A stretch of 9,118 nucleotides of DNA from Bacteroidales bacterium (GTDB taxonomy: Bacteria; Bacteroidota; Bacteroidia; Bacteroidales; WCHB1-69). This document shows positions 1 to 6,377 of this stretch, in pieces. The translations under genes and the position numbers were made by a program. The DNA lies in contig JAGCRI010000053.1 of the NCBI GenBank assembly GCA_017964755.1, forward strand, positions 1-9,118. The letters are read 5' to 3'. Under the pieces are notes generated by a model. The model had not been told where the DNA came from, did not search any database, and saw only the letters and a program-made list of their open reading frames with translations. Within the stretch, counting starts at the first letter, position 1; every line of letters starts with the position of its first letter.

Positions 1-1271
1 AACGCTGCACCGCCCCCTGCGAAAACAGAATCTCTCAGAAAAAATATCTTGAATATGTGGATATGATCCGCGAAATAATAAAAGGGCGCACTTCGGTCGT
101 AACAAAACAACTTTATGATGAAATGATGGAGTTTGCGCAAAAATGGGAATTTGAAAAAGCGCAGGAAATCAAAGAAAAAATTGCAGTTTTGGAGGATTTT
201 AAGGGAAAATCTGTGGTCGTGAATCCGGAAATAACAAACACTGATGTTTTTTCAATCATTGAAGATGAGGAAAGTGCATACGTCAATTTTCTTCGGGTGG
301 CGGAAGGTTCTGTCATTCAGGCTTTTACTATAGAATTGGCAAATAAGGTTGATAAAAATGTTGAGGAACTTCTGTGGACGGGCATTTTGGAGATGGAAGA
401 GCGTTTCGGCAAACTGAATCCGCAAATTTTGGTGCCGTTCCCCCTCGAAATTGAACACCCCGATATAACTTTTACGGTTCCGCAGCGTGGCGACAAGAAG
501 AAACTGCTTACACTTTCTGAAAAGAACGCAAAGATGTTTATGTTGGAAAAACATAAGCGTCAAGAACTTGTGAATCCCGAAAGACGCCAGCAACGAGTCC
601 TTGGCGAACTTCAGAAAGCATTGGGAATGAGTAAGATGCCGTTGCATATTGAGTGTTTCGACAACTCGAATACGCAGGGCGAAGAGCCCGTTGCTGCAAT
701 GGTCTGCTTCTTGAACGGGAAACCGGCAAAAAACGAATACCGCCACTACAATATCAAAACGGTTGTTGGTCCGGATGACTTTGCTTCTATGGAAGAGGTG
801 ATATACCGCCGCTATCACCGGCTGCTTGAAGAGAACAAGCCGCTGCCTGACCTCGTTATCATCGACGGCGGCAAAGGCCAGCTGCACTCGGCATACAATT
901 CGATACAGGCGCTGCACCTTGAAGACAAGATAATGTTAGTAGGTATTGCCAAGCGTCTGGAAGACATTTTCAAAGTGGGTGACCCGCTGCCGATGTACAT
1001 AGACAAGAAATCGGAGGCGCAGAAGCTGTTGCAGCGTATTCGTGACGAGGTTCACCATTTCGGAATTACTCACCACAGAAACAGGCGTTCAAAAAAGAGC
1101 CTCGAATCGAAATTGGATGGGATTCCAGGTATTGGTAAAGTATTGTCGCAAAAATTGTTACGCCGCTTCAAAAGCGTAAAGCGTATCGGCGAGGCGACCG
1201 AAGCGGAGATAGCGGAGGTGGTCGGTGCGGCGAAGGCCAAGGCGGTGAAAGAATATTTGGCGGAGAAATGA
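1..1271 (+). CDS. uvrC: UvrABC excinuclease subunit C, partial (N-terminus outside window)
   Basis: UvrC makes both incisions around a lesion bound by UvrA2B in nucleotide excision repair. The frame is open from position 3, where the codons read RCTAPCENRISQKKYLEY, matching the family's Cys-rich linker after the GIY-YIG domain. The gene therefore starts upstream and the GTG at 57 and ATG at 63 are internal. Visible domains: UVR motif for UvrB binding (about nt 102-206, KQLYDEMMEFAQKWEFEKA); RNase H-like endonuclease domain with FDNSN (catalytic Asp codon at 660), VIIDGGKGQL (Asp codon at 864) and RDEVHHFGITHHR (likely catalytic His codon at 1053); C-terminal helix-hairpin-helix, DGIPGIGKVLSQKLLRRF, from about 1116. 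About 422 codons are present of a usual ~600; the missing third would hold the GIY-YIG nuclease. The TGA at 1269-1271 lies 2 bp from the stop of the convergent usp gene. All key residues visible here are intact. Identification is firm. Confidence 0.97.
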   Translation, partial: RCTAPCENRISQKKYLEYVDMIREIIKGRTSVVTKQLYDEMMEFAQKWEFEKAQEIKEKIAVLEDFKGKSVVVNPEITNTDVFSIIEDEESAYVNFLRVAEGSVIQAFTIELANKVDKNVEELLWTGILEMEERFGKLNPQILVPFPLEIEHPDITFTVPQRGDKKKLLTLSEKNAKMFMLEKHKRQELVNPERRQQRVLGELQKALGMSKMPLHIECFDNSNTQGEEPVAAMVCFLNGKPAKNEYRHYNIKTVVGPDDFASMEEVIYRRYHRLLEENKPLPDLVIIDGGKGQLHSAYNSIQALHLEDKIMLVGIAKRLEDIFKVGDPLPMYIDKKSEAQKLLQRIRDEVHHFGITHHRNRRSKKSLESKLDGIPGIGKVLSQKLLRRFKSVKRIGEATEAEIAEVVGAAKAKAVKEYLAEK

Positions 1272-1273
1272 TT

Positions 1274-2128
1274 TTATGTGCAAAGCACGTACAAGTCAGG
1301 CCGTTCATTGATGCATAGGACGGGAAAGTTCTGCGAATTGCCGATCAACGTTTTTTCCCGCACGCCGAGCAGAAAATCTCCTAAAGAGCGGTTGTGCGTC
1401 ATAAGGATCACCGTCAGAGTTGCGTTTACCTGTTCAGCGAACGACAACGAGTATTTATCCATATTGTCAACTGTAGGTTCTATTTTATATAGCTCATAAT
1501 CAGTTATTTCCAAGTTTGAATAGAGTTTTTTTGCAAAAGCTACAATCAAATCAATTTCCTGTTGCAGATGTGTTTCTTTGAAAAAAGAGTAGAGAATATG
1601 GATTTTAGCGTCATAAAATCTGTTAAAATAACCTGCCCAAAGCACTTTTTCCTTGTTTTGTGGGCGCAGGTCCAAAGGAAGCAGCACATTTTTGAAGCAG
1701 TTTCCAGCAGGGGGCACATTGCCTGTAACCAACACTGGCTGACGGCTTGGAAGGATGAAAGAAAAGGCTCTTTTACGGCTGAAATAGGTTACACCTTCTG
1801 TTTCGGCGGCGGCAATCACAAACAGCCCAATGTTGTTGTCTTCGGCGAAGGAGTACAGCATTTTTGCATCTGTCGGCTCGTTATGAACTGAAAAAGCGAC
1901 TTTTTCTGCAAGTTTTTTCAAAAAATCCTGCAATTCATGATTGTCTGCTGCGCATTTCTCCTTTTCCCGCTTAAATTCGCGTTTTTTTAGCCTGAAATTT
2001 GAAAACACAATCAGTTCACCGTTGAAAATCTGTGCTAATAGGACACCGTATCGCACAGCGGCATTTCCGTATTCAGTGGAATCGGTGATAACGGCGACAT
2101 TCAGTTTTTTCCTTTCTTTTTCCTCCAT
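1274..2128 (-). CDS. Tandem universal stress protein (UspA family)
   Basis: A 284-residue cytoplasmic protein with two Usp-like domains in tandem. Domain 1 covers about residues 8-137 (starts LNVAVITDSTEYGNAAVRYG, ends ILPSRQPVLVTG). Domain 2 covers about 146-275 (starts KNVLLPLDLRPQNKEKVLWA, ends NSQNFPVLCI). Each has the alpha/beta pattern of the fold: a hydrophobic first strand ending in Asp, then a helix, and a closing PVL strand. The G-x2-G-x9-G(S/T) ATP-binding signature is not evident in either half, so it may belong to the non-ATP-binding branch (inference). The C-terminus RPDLYVLC resembles Bacteroidales family members as I recall them. The start ATG at 2128 has no strong Shine-Dalgarno sequence, normal for this phylum; a well-formed promoter lies just upstream. 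The gene converges on uvrC with 2 bp between stops. The specific role is unknown. Confidence 0.85.
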   Translation of the reverse strand: MEEKERKKLNVAVITDSTEYGNAAVRYGVLLAQIFNGELIVFSNFRLKKREFKREKEKCAADNHELQDFLKKLAEKVAFSVHNEPTDAKMLYSFAEDNNIGLFVIAAAETEGVTYFSRKRAFSFILPSRQPVLVTGNVPPAGNCFKNVLLPLDLRPQNKEKVLWAGYFNRFYDAKIHILYSFFKETHLQQEIDLIVAFAKKLYSNLEITDYELYKIEPTVDNMDKYSLSFAEQVNATLTVILMTHNRSLGDFLLGVREKTLIGNSQNFPVLCINERPDLYVLCT

Positions 2129-2173
2129 CTCTCAGTTACAAATGATGTGCGAATCCTATTATTGTTTGGTCCG

Positions 2174-2204
2174 CAAATGTACATAAATAATTCGTATGTT
2201 CAAA
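2174..2204 (-). promoter_or_regulatory. Bacteroidota-type promoter for the usp gene
   Basis: Read on the minus strand there is a -33 box TTTG (complement of 2201-2204), a 19-bp spacer, and a -7 box TACATTTG (complement of 2174-2181). This matches the Bacteroides sigma-ABfr consensus TTTG-N19-20-TAnnTTTG exactly. Transcription would start near 2166-2168 and give a leader of about 40 nt before the ATG at 2128. The -33 box lies inside the left copy of the 26-bp direct repeat, so the usp promoter overlaps the divergent promoter of the GIY-YIG gene. Confidence 0.7.
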
Positions 2205-2220
2205 ATTATTCTTATATTTG
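2195..2220 (+). repeat. 26-bp direct repeat, copy 1 (with TATATTTG promoter element)
   Basis: This stretch is identical base for base to 3348-3373. It starts TATGTTCAAAATT and ends with TATATTTG (2213-2220), a match to the Bacteroidota -7 consensus reading toward the GIY-YIG gene at 2281, with an expected leader of roughly 55 nt. No good TTTG -33 box sits at the right distance; TTCG at 2191-2194 with an 18-bp spacer is the nearest. Weaker similarity continues about 11 bp to the right (8 of 11 bases, through TAAAA). CAAA at 2201-2204 doubles as the -33 box of the opposing usp promoter. Confidence 0.85.
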
Positions 2221-2280
2221 TACATCTAAAATAAAAAGGCGTCCAATACACAAGTTAATTGATAAAATAGGAAAATAGTC

Positions 2281-2625
2281 ATGGAAAGTAAAATAGTTGA
2301 ATACAGGGAAATAACCGGTTGGATAACAGAAGTCCTCCCTCTTCTTAAAAGGAGTGTCACAATGTTTGAAAAACACTATAAATCAGTATATGTCGGTATA
2401 ACCGGACGCAATCCGCAAGCACGATTCAATGAGCACTGTCGAAAAGAAAATTGGGAAAGGATGATAGTAAAATACAAGACAACATCTGAGGCTTTTGTAA
2501 ACAAAATCGAAAACTACTTTATTATCACCCACCCACAACTGAAAAATAAATGGTTAGGTAAAAGCAATCTCGCAAAAAACAAATATAACTATTTTTATAT
2601 TCTTGTAAAGGACAGGAAAGATTAA
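2281..2625 (+). CDS. Small stand-alone GIY-YIG-like nuclease family protein
   Basis: A 114-residue protein whose central part resembles the GIY-YIG nuclease fold. KSVYVGIT (residues 34-41) would be the YIG strand; R48 and H52 in the RFNEH helix match the usual catalytic Arg...His spacing; E77 in KIENYF matches the metal-binding Glu; N89 in LKNK matches the terminal Asn. The first GIY strand is not clearly recognisable, although the N-terminal 30 residues could supply a divergent one. There is no DNA-binding or partner domain, so substrate and role cannot be told from sequence. The ATG at 2281 is preceded by AGGA about 10 nt upstream. The gene is A+T-richer than uvrC and dxs. Its TAA (2623-2625) overlaps the TTA that encodes the stop of the convergent PIN gene. 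It lies in the islet between the two 26-bp repeats. The ORF is very likely real; the fold assignment is moderate. Confidence 0.62.
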   Translation: MESKIVEYREITGWITEVLPLLKRSVTMFEKHYKSVYVGITGRNPQARFNEHCRKENWERMIVKYKTTSEAFVNKIENYFIITHPQLKNKWLGKSNLAKNKYNYFYILVKDRKD

Positions 2626-3110
2626 TCCCCGTAATATAGGAGATCCAATCCGTATTTCTCGTAATGAGAGAATTTCTGATCACGGCTCAATAGCGTAAGC
2701 TCTCCGTCAATGGCTTCAGATATTATACAACGGTCAGAAGTATCCCCGTGTTTTTTATTTTCGATTGTAAGGACAGGCAAGTTTTCCATAGCCTCAAACG
2801 TGCTTTTTTCATCTTTAAACCTTTTAATGTTAAGAGAATGCAGATTATCCATTATATCGGTTATGCTTTTTTTTATCTCCAACTCACCCAAACGCTTTTT
2901 CAGAGCTATCTCCCTTAGAGACTCATCTGAATAATAAGTTGGTCGCCTATAAAGATCATCATCAATATTTTCAGGCAACAAACAATTTAAAAAGTCAACC
3001 AGTGCGCAGGTGTCTAATAAAAAACCCCTGCTCGATACGGATTGACGTATCTTTAGATTTGAGCGTTTTATCTGCCTGTTGTCTCCTCTATTAGAGTTCC
3101 GCTTTTTCAT
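2622..3110 (-). CDS. PIN-domain ribonuclease, VapC-like toxin
   Basis: A 162-residue protein with a complete PIN domain, the Mg-dependent RNase fold of VapC toxins. FLLDTCALVDFL gives the first acid (D33). SDESLREIALKKRLGELEI is the S..S..EI..K..LG.L helix typical of many VapC toxins, with E67. HGDTSDRCIISEAI gives D126 (with D123 nearby). LLSRDQKF gives D144. A basic 28-residue N-terminal extension (KKRNSNRGDNRQIKRSNLK) precedes the domain, which is unusual because VapC proteins mostly begin directly at LLDT; no later Met offers a shorter form. The start ATG (3108-3110) overlaps the TGA of a 37-codon upstream ORF as ATGA, suggesting translational coupling. The stop overlaps that of the convergent GIY-YIG gene. 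Toxin activity and target RNA are inference; the PIN assignment is strong. Confidence 0.85.
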   Translation of the reverse strand: MKKRNSNRGDNRQIKRSNLKIRQSVSSRGFLLDTCALVDFLNCLLPENIDDDLYRRPTYYSDESLREIALKKRLGELEIKKSITDIMDNLHSLNIKRFKDEKSTFEAMENLPVLTIENKKHGDTSDRCIISEAIDGELTLLSRDQKFSHYEKYGLDLLYYGD

Positions 3111-3220
3111 TTGGACAAATTAAACGGATCTTTTACCAATTCCTTGTATTCACCTTTTTTAAAAAAGGGAGCGTGCCATCTTTTCTTCTTTTTTGTTGGT
3201 GCGTTTTTTTTCGTTTCCAT
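3107..3220 (-). CDS. 37-residue Lys-rich small protein upstream of the PIN toxin (candidate antitoxin)
   Basis: A short ORF of 37 codons plus TGA. It starts METKKNAPTKKKKRWHAPFF and ends KDPFNLSK. The first half is strongly basic (about nine Lys or Arg in the first 15 residues). The second half mixes aromatic and charged residues (APFF, EYKEL). Its TGA overlaps the ATG of the PIN gene, the layout expected of an antitoxin-toxin pair. However, at 37 residues it lacks room for the AbrB, Phd or ribbon-helix-helix domain of ordinary VapB antitoxins. It may be a minimal antitoxin holding only a toxin-binding tail, a translational-coupling leader peptide, or the remnant of a longer antitoxin. AAGGA lies only 1 nt before the ATG, too close for a normal ribosome site. 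A TATCTTTG box lies about 20 bp upstream. I recognise no family. Confidence 0.5.
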   Translation of the reverse strand: METKKNAPTKKKKRWHAPFFKKGEYKELVKDPFNLSK

Positions 3221-3240
3221 ATCCTTAAGCTTTTACGCTG

Positions 3241-3248
3241 CAAAGATA
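3241..3248 (-). promoter_or_regulatory. Candidate -7 promoter element for the small ORF-PIN pair
   Basis: Minus-strand TATCTTTG (complement of 3241-3248) matches TAnnTTTG and lies 20 bp before the ATG at 3220. No TTTG -33 box appears at 19-21 bp; the region upstream is an A/T tract containing the self-complementary ATTTTTTAAAAAAAT. The call rests on the -7 box and its position only. Confidence 0.4.
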
Positions 3249-3347
3249 AAATATTTTTTAAAAAAATCTTATTTGTTTGATAAATAAATACCACTCACAA
3301 TCATTTGGCAGAGTTAAATATGCACTGATTTCATTCCGCAAACAGGT

Positions 3348-3373
3348 TATGTTCAAAATTATTCTTATATTTG
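3348..3373 (+). repeat. 26-bp direct repeat, copy 2 (with TATATTTG promoter element)
   Basis: Identical to 2195-2220, 1153 bp downstream in the same orientation. Its TATATTTG (3366-3373) is well placed to start the secG-dxs operon: transcription would begin near 3380, about 22 nt before the ATG at 3402. No TTTG -33 box is seen at the usual distance. Further left, TCCGCAAA (3335-3342) also occurs beside copy 1 (2170-2177) but with different spacing, hinting that the original duplication may have been longer and has since lost about 12 bp. Confidence 0.85.
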
Positions 3374-3401
3374 CACTTTTAAAACCTGAAACTGATTTTT
3401 G

Positions 3402-4046
3402 ATGGAACATACTACAGAAGAATTGCAGAAATGGCGCGAACTTAGGGAGCGGTTCCCCGCTTCGGCATGGGTTGCATTGTGGTATGCAAAGTTGTTGAAA
3501 CAGAATGATTTGAATGAGTATGAAAAACTCAAACCGCGCCTCCTCCTTTCTTTTTTCGACAGAAAACGGTTCCATCAGTTTGATTCGGGTGAAGAAGCGC
3601 CCCAAAAATCGGGTTTCCCGCAAAACGAACCTGCTCATGCTGAAGAACTTTCTGTTAAGGTTGAAAATGAACCGGTTGCACAGCCTGTAGTTGAAGAAGA
3701 AAAAAATGAGATTCCGCAGCAGAAACATGTTGAAACTCCCCAACCGGCAAAAACAGAGCACAACAATGCGGATGAGGAGATAATTGACAACCTTATTGAA
3801 AAATTCTCAAATGACCCTCCAAAAATACAGTTCAACCCCGAAATCCACGATGAGAATTTCAATTACGGAAAGTCGAGTTGCATTGAAAATCCTGAGATTA
3901 TTTCGGAGACATTGGCGGTTATTTATGCTGAACAGGGTTATGTCGGCAAAGCAATAAAAATTTACAAAAAATTATCTTTGCATAATCCAGAAAAAAGTTG
4001 TTACTTTGCAGACCAAATTAAAAAGTTAAAAATAGAAAAGAAATAA
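3402..4046 (+). CDS. Conserved protein with C-terminal TPR-like motif, upstream of secG
   Basis: A 214-residue protein with three visible parts. The N-terminal region, residues 1-55, is amphipathic-helical (WRELRERFPASAWVALWYAKLL). A low-complexity linker rich in Glu, Pro, Gln and Lys covers about 62-125. A C-terminal segment, about 125-210, contains one tetratricopeptide-like motif (ISETLAVIYAEQGYVGKAIKIYKKLSLHNPEKS) followed by YFADQIKKLK. From memory, proteins with this C-terminus lie directly upstream of secG in many Bacteroidales; their function is not established. There is no signal peptide or membrane segment, so it is probably cytoplasmic. I prefer ATG 3402 over the adjacent in-frame TTG at 3399. 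It is first in a probable operon, with secG 19 bp downstream, and is driven by the promoter element in the right-hand 26-bp repeat. Confidence 0.75.
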   Translation: MEHTTEELQKWRELRERFPASAWVALWYAKLLKQNDLNEYEKLKPRLLLSFFDRKRFHQFDSGEEAPQKSGFPQNEPAHAEELSVKVENEPVAQPVVEEEKNEIPQQKHVETPQPAKTEHNNADEEIIDNLIEKFSNDPPKIQFNPEIHDENFNYGKSSCIENPEIISETLAVIYAEQGYVGKAIKIYKKLSLHNPEKSCYFADQIKKLKIEKK

Positions 4047-4065
4047 TATTAAAAAAACGCTTGAA

Positions 4066-4344
4066 ATGTTTACATTAGTCGTTGTTATCATCATTTTGGC
4101 CTGCTTCGTTTTAGGCTTTTTCGTTCTCATACAAAACTCAAAAGGAGGTGGCTTGGCTTCCAATTTCGCTGGCTCGAACCAGATTATGGGCGTGAGAAAA
4201 ACGGCTGACTTTTTGGAAAAAGCCACTTGGGGACTCGCTGCAGGCATTATGGTATTGTGCCTTGTTTGCGCTTTTATGACAAAATCTGAGTTTAAGAAAG
4301 ACGCACCTGCACCGGCTGAAACAGAACAGACAGCTGAAGAGTAA
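4066..4344 (+). CDS. secG: Preprotein translocase subunit SecG
   Basis: SecG is the small accessory subunit of the SecYEG channel in the inner membrane and assists SecA-driven protein export. This 92-residue protein has the expected two membrane segments (about residues 2-23 and 54-71). The conserved loop between them carries QNSKGGGLASNF (23-34) and SNQIMGVRKTADFLEKATW (37-55). A short acidic Ala/Pro/Glu tail follows (79-92), as often seen in Bacteroidota. The start ATG fits the first membrane segment with no N-terminal extension. It lies 19 bp after the TPR-type gene and 44 bp before dxs on the same strand, with no terminator or -7 box visible in either gap, so co-transcription is likely. 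Identification is firm. Confidence 0.95.
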   Translation: MFTLVVVIIILACFVLGFFVLIQNSKGGGLASNFAGSNQIMGVRKTADFLEKATWGLAAGIMVLCLVCAFMTKSEFKKDAPAPAETEQTAEE

Positions 4345-4388
4345 ACCGTTACACTCTGCCTTTTTCACACTTCTTTTTTTGAGTGGAG

Positions 4389-6284
4389 ATGCAGTATAAG
4401 ATTTTGAACAGCATTTTGTATCCTTCGGATATAAAGAAGTTGGATATTGCCTCGCTGCCAGCTCTTTGTGAGGAGTTGCGCGACTATATTATTACCTGCA
4501 CCGCCGAAAATCCCGGACACCTCGGCGCAAGCCTTGGCACAATAGAACTTACTGTGGCTCTGCATTATGTCTTTGACGCACCAAATGACAAGTTGGTTTG
4601 GGATGTCGGCCATCAGGCTTATTGCCATAAGATAATAACAGGACGCAAAGAGCAGTTTCACACTAACCGCAAACGCGGTGGGATAAGCGGATTCCCGAAT
4701 ATCGCTGAAAGTGAGTATGATGCATTCGGGACTGGGCATTCGTCAACTTCCATTTCTGCTGTTTTGGGCATGGCGGTCGCCGCAAAGTTACAGGGGGACA
4801 ACAGTCGTAACCATATAGCGATAATTGGAGACGGAGCCATTGGCGGCGGTGAGGCTTTTGAGGCTATGAATCATGCTGGGGCGACCAATGCCAACATGCT
4901 TATAGTACTGAATGACAACAAGATAGCAATAGACCAGAATGTCGGGGCAGTGAGCAAATATCTGCTTCATATAACCGCTTCGGCTTCATACAACAGGTTC
5001 AAAAACAGACTTTGGAATATTTTTTCATTCAAAAAGAACACTTCCAACGGATTTACACGCTTTTTAAGTAAAATCGGGAACAATATAAAAGGTTTCCTGC
5101 TTGGTGGAAGCAATCTTTTCCAGAGTCTCGGTTTCCGCTATTTCGGCCCTGTTGACGGGCACGATGTAATTCAGTTGGTAAAGGTTTTCAAGCAATTGAA
5201 AGAGATTCAGGGGCCGAAACTCCTGCATATAATTACTGTGAAAGGCAAAGGGCTGTCGCTGGCTGAACACAACCAGACGAAGTACCATGCGCCAGGAAAA
5301 TTTGATCCAGACACGGGCGAATTGCTGCCGTCATCTGCTGACGCCGACGCTCCTGACAGATATCAGGATGTTTTCGGTAACGCCATTTTGGAACTTGCGG
5401 AGAAAGATATGCGTGTAGTTGGCATAACTCCGGCAATGGCTCCGGGCTGCTCGCTGACAATCATGCGCGACAAGTTCCCTGACAGGGTTTTCGATGTGGG
5501 AATCGCTGAACAGCACGCAGTTACATTCTCGGCGGGACTTGCAATTCAGGGTATGGTTCCGTTTTGCAACATATACTCATCATTCCTGCAGCGGGCATAC
5601 GACCAGATTATCCACGACGTGGCTTTGCAGAAAATCCCGGTCATATTCTGCATTGACCGTGCGGGCATTGTCGGTGAAGACGGAGCCACGCACCAAGGGG
5701 CGTTTGATTTGGCATTTTTGAGGTCAGTCCCGAACCTGATAATTGCCGCTCCGATGAACGAGATTGCGTTGCGGAACATGATGTTCACTGCCTACAAGGA
5801 ACGCACGTTGCCCTTTGCGATACGCTATCCGCGGGGACGCGGTGTGCTGCCGAAGGAGAGCCGCCCCGAAATGGAACAAATCCCAATTGGCAAGGGACGT
5901 ATTTTGAAAGAAGGAGGTGACATTGCCTTTATCTCTATCGGACATATCGGCAATGCAGTTGCGCAGGCGGCGGCGGTTCTGAAGGAGCAGCACGGAATCG
6001 ACTCGGCTCATATTGATATACAGTTTCTTAAGCCGCTTGATGAAACTCTGATATTGGAAACCGCTTCACGATATAAAACGCTTGTTACAGTGGAAGACGG
6101 CACCGAGTTGGGCGGTCTTTACTCTGCCGTTGCAGAATTGCTTGAAAGCAAACAGCTTAATAACAGGCTTTTGCATATCGCCATCCCGGATGAATTTGTG
6201 CCGCACGGTGCCCCCGATATATTGTACAAAGAGCTTGGCATGGATGCTGATGGAATTGTGCAGACAGTGCTTAAGATGGCATAA
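4389..6284 (+). CDS. dxs: 1-deoxy-D-xylulose-5-phosphate synthase
   Basis: A thiamine-diphosphate enzyme that condenses pyruvate with glyceraldehyde 3-phosphate to give DXP, the entry to the MEP isoprenoid pathway; DXP also feeds thiamine and pyridoxal synthesis. The protein is 631 residues, within the usual 620-650. Domain I: NPGHLGASLG (41-50, substrate His44), WDVGHQAYCHKIITGR (71-86), GHSSTSIS (116-123), and the ThDP/Mg motif GDGAIGGGEAFEAMNHAG (147-164) ending LNDN (174-177). Domain II: DVGIAEQHAVTFSAGLA (369-385), with the catalytic Glu374 that activates ThDP, then YDQIIHDVALQ and CIDRAGIVGEDGATHQGAFD. Domain III: IDIQFLKPLD and VEDGTELGGLYSAVAELL. ATG 4389 is preferred; an in-frame GTG at 4383 would add two residues. 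Its high G+C content matches uvrC, not the islet. It is last in the TPR-secG-dxs unit, and a weak hairpin plus T-run follows its stop. Confidence 0.98.
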   Translation: MQYKILNSILYPSDIKKLDIASLPALCEELRDYIITCTAENPGHLGASLGTIELTVALHYVFDAPNDKLVWDVGHQAYCHKIITGRKEQFHTNRKRGGISGFPNIAESEYDAFGTGHSSTSISAVLGMAVAAKLQGDNSRNHIAIIGDGAIGGGEAFEAMNHAGATNANMLIVLNDNKIAIDQNVGAVSKYLLHITASASYNRFKNRLWNIFSFKKNTSNGFTRFLSKIGNNIKGFLLGGSNLFQSLGFRYFGPVDGHDVIQLVKVFKQLKEIQGPKLLHIITVKGKGLSLAEHNQTKYHAPGKFDPDTGELLPSSADADAPDRYQDVFGNAILELAEKDMRVVGITPAMAPGCSLTIMRDKFPDRVFDVGIAEQHAVTFSAGLAIQGMVPFCNIYSSFLQRAYDQIIHDVALQKIPVIFCIDRAGIVGEDGATHQGAFDLAFLRSVPNLIIAAPMNEIALRNMMFTAYKERTLPFAIRYPRGRGVLPKESRPEMEQIPIGKGRILKEGGDIAFISIGHIGNAVAQAAAVLKEQHGIDSAHIDIQFLKPLDETLILETASRYKTLVTVEDGTELGGLYSAVAELLESKQLNNRLLHIAIPDEFVPHGAPDILYKELGMDADGIVQTVLKMA

Positions 6285-6302
6285 GTACGTCCACCTGCCT
6301 GC

Positions 6303-6328
6303 GAGATAGGCTGGAAATCTCTTTTTTT
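6303..6328 (+). terminator. Possible rho-independent terminator after dxs
   Basis: A short stem GAGAT (6303-6307) / ATCTC (6317-6321), with a 9-nt loop, is followed at once by seven Ts (6322-6328). It lies 19 bp after the dxs stop. The 5-bp stem is weak and only two of its pairs are G-C. A competing GCCT/AGGC pairing (6297-6300 with 6308-6311) overlaps it. Position and T-run support the call more than stem strength does. Confidence 0.42.
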
Positions 6329-6377
6329 CGTAAAATCGTTCCCTTTTGTAATTTTTCATTCCTTTCCTGTAATCTAT

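Noticed and set aside
57..65. GTG/ATG that could be read as the start of a shortened UvrC or Cho-like protein.
   Set aside because: The frame is open leftwards to position 3 and the preceding 18 codons match the conserved Cys-containing UvrC linker, so these are internal codons.
252..917. A 221-codon minus-strand frame opposite uvrC.
   Set aside because: It is a shadow of the strongly conserved UvrC frame; no start context or protein motif supports it.
3153..3168. Perfect 16-bp palindrome (CC, six T, six A, GG).
   Set aside because: It lies within the coding frame of the 37-codon ORF (Pro-Phe-Phe-Lys-Lys-Gly codons), has an A/T core and no following T-run, so codon content explains it well enough.
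3249..3280. A/T tract with self-complementary ATTTTTTAAAAAAAT, considered as a terminator or inverted-repeat end of a mobile element.
   Set aside because: It has no G/C in the stem and no matching copy at the other edge of the islet; it fits better as the A/T-rich region upstream of the minus-strand promoter.
4345..4388. secG-dxs gap considered for a terminator or separate dxs promoter.
   Set aside because: There is a T-run but no stem, and no TAnnTTTG box, so read-through from the upstream promoter is the simpler view.
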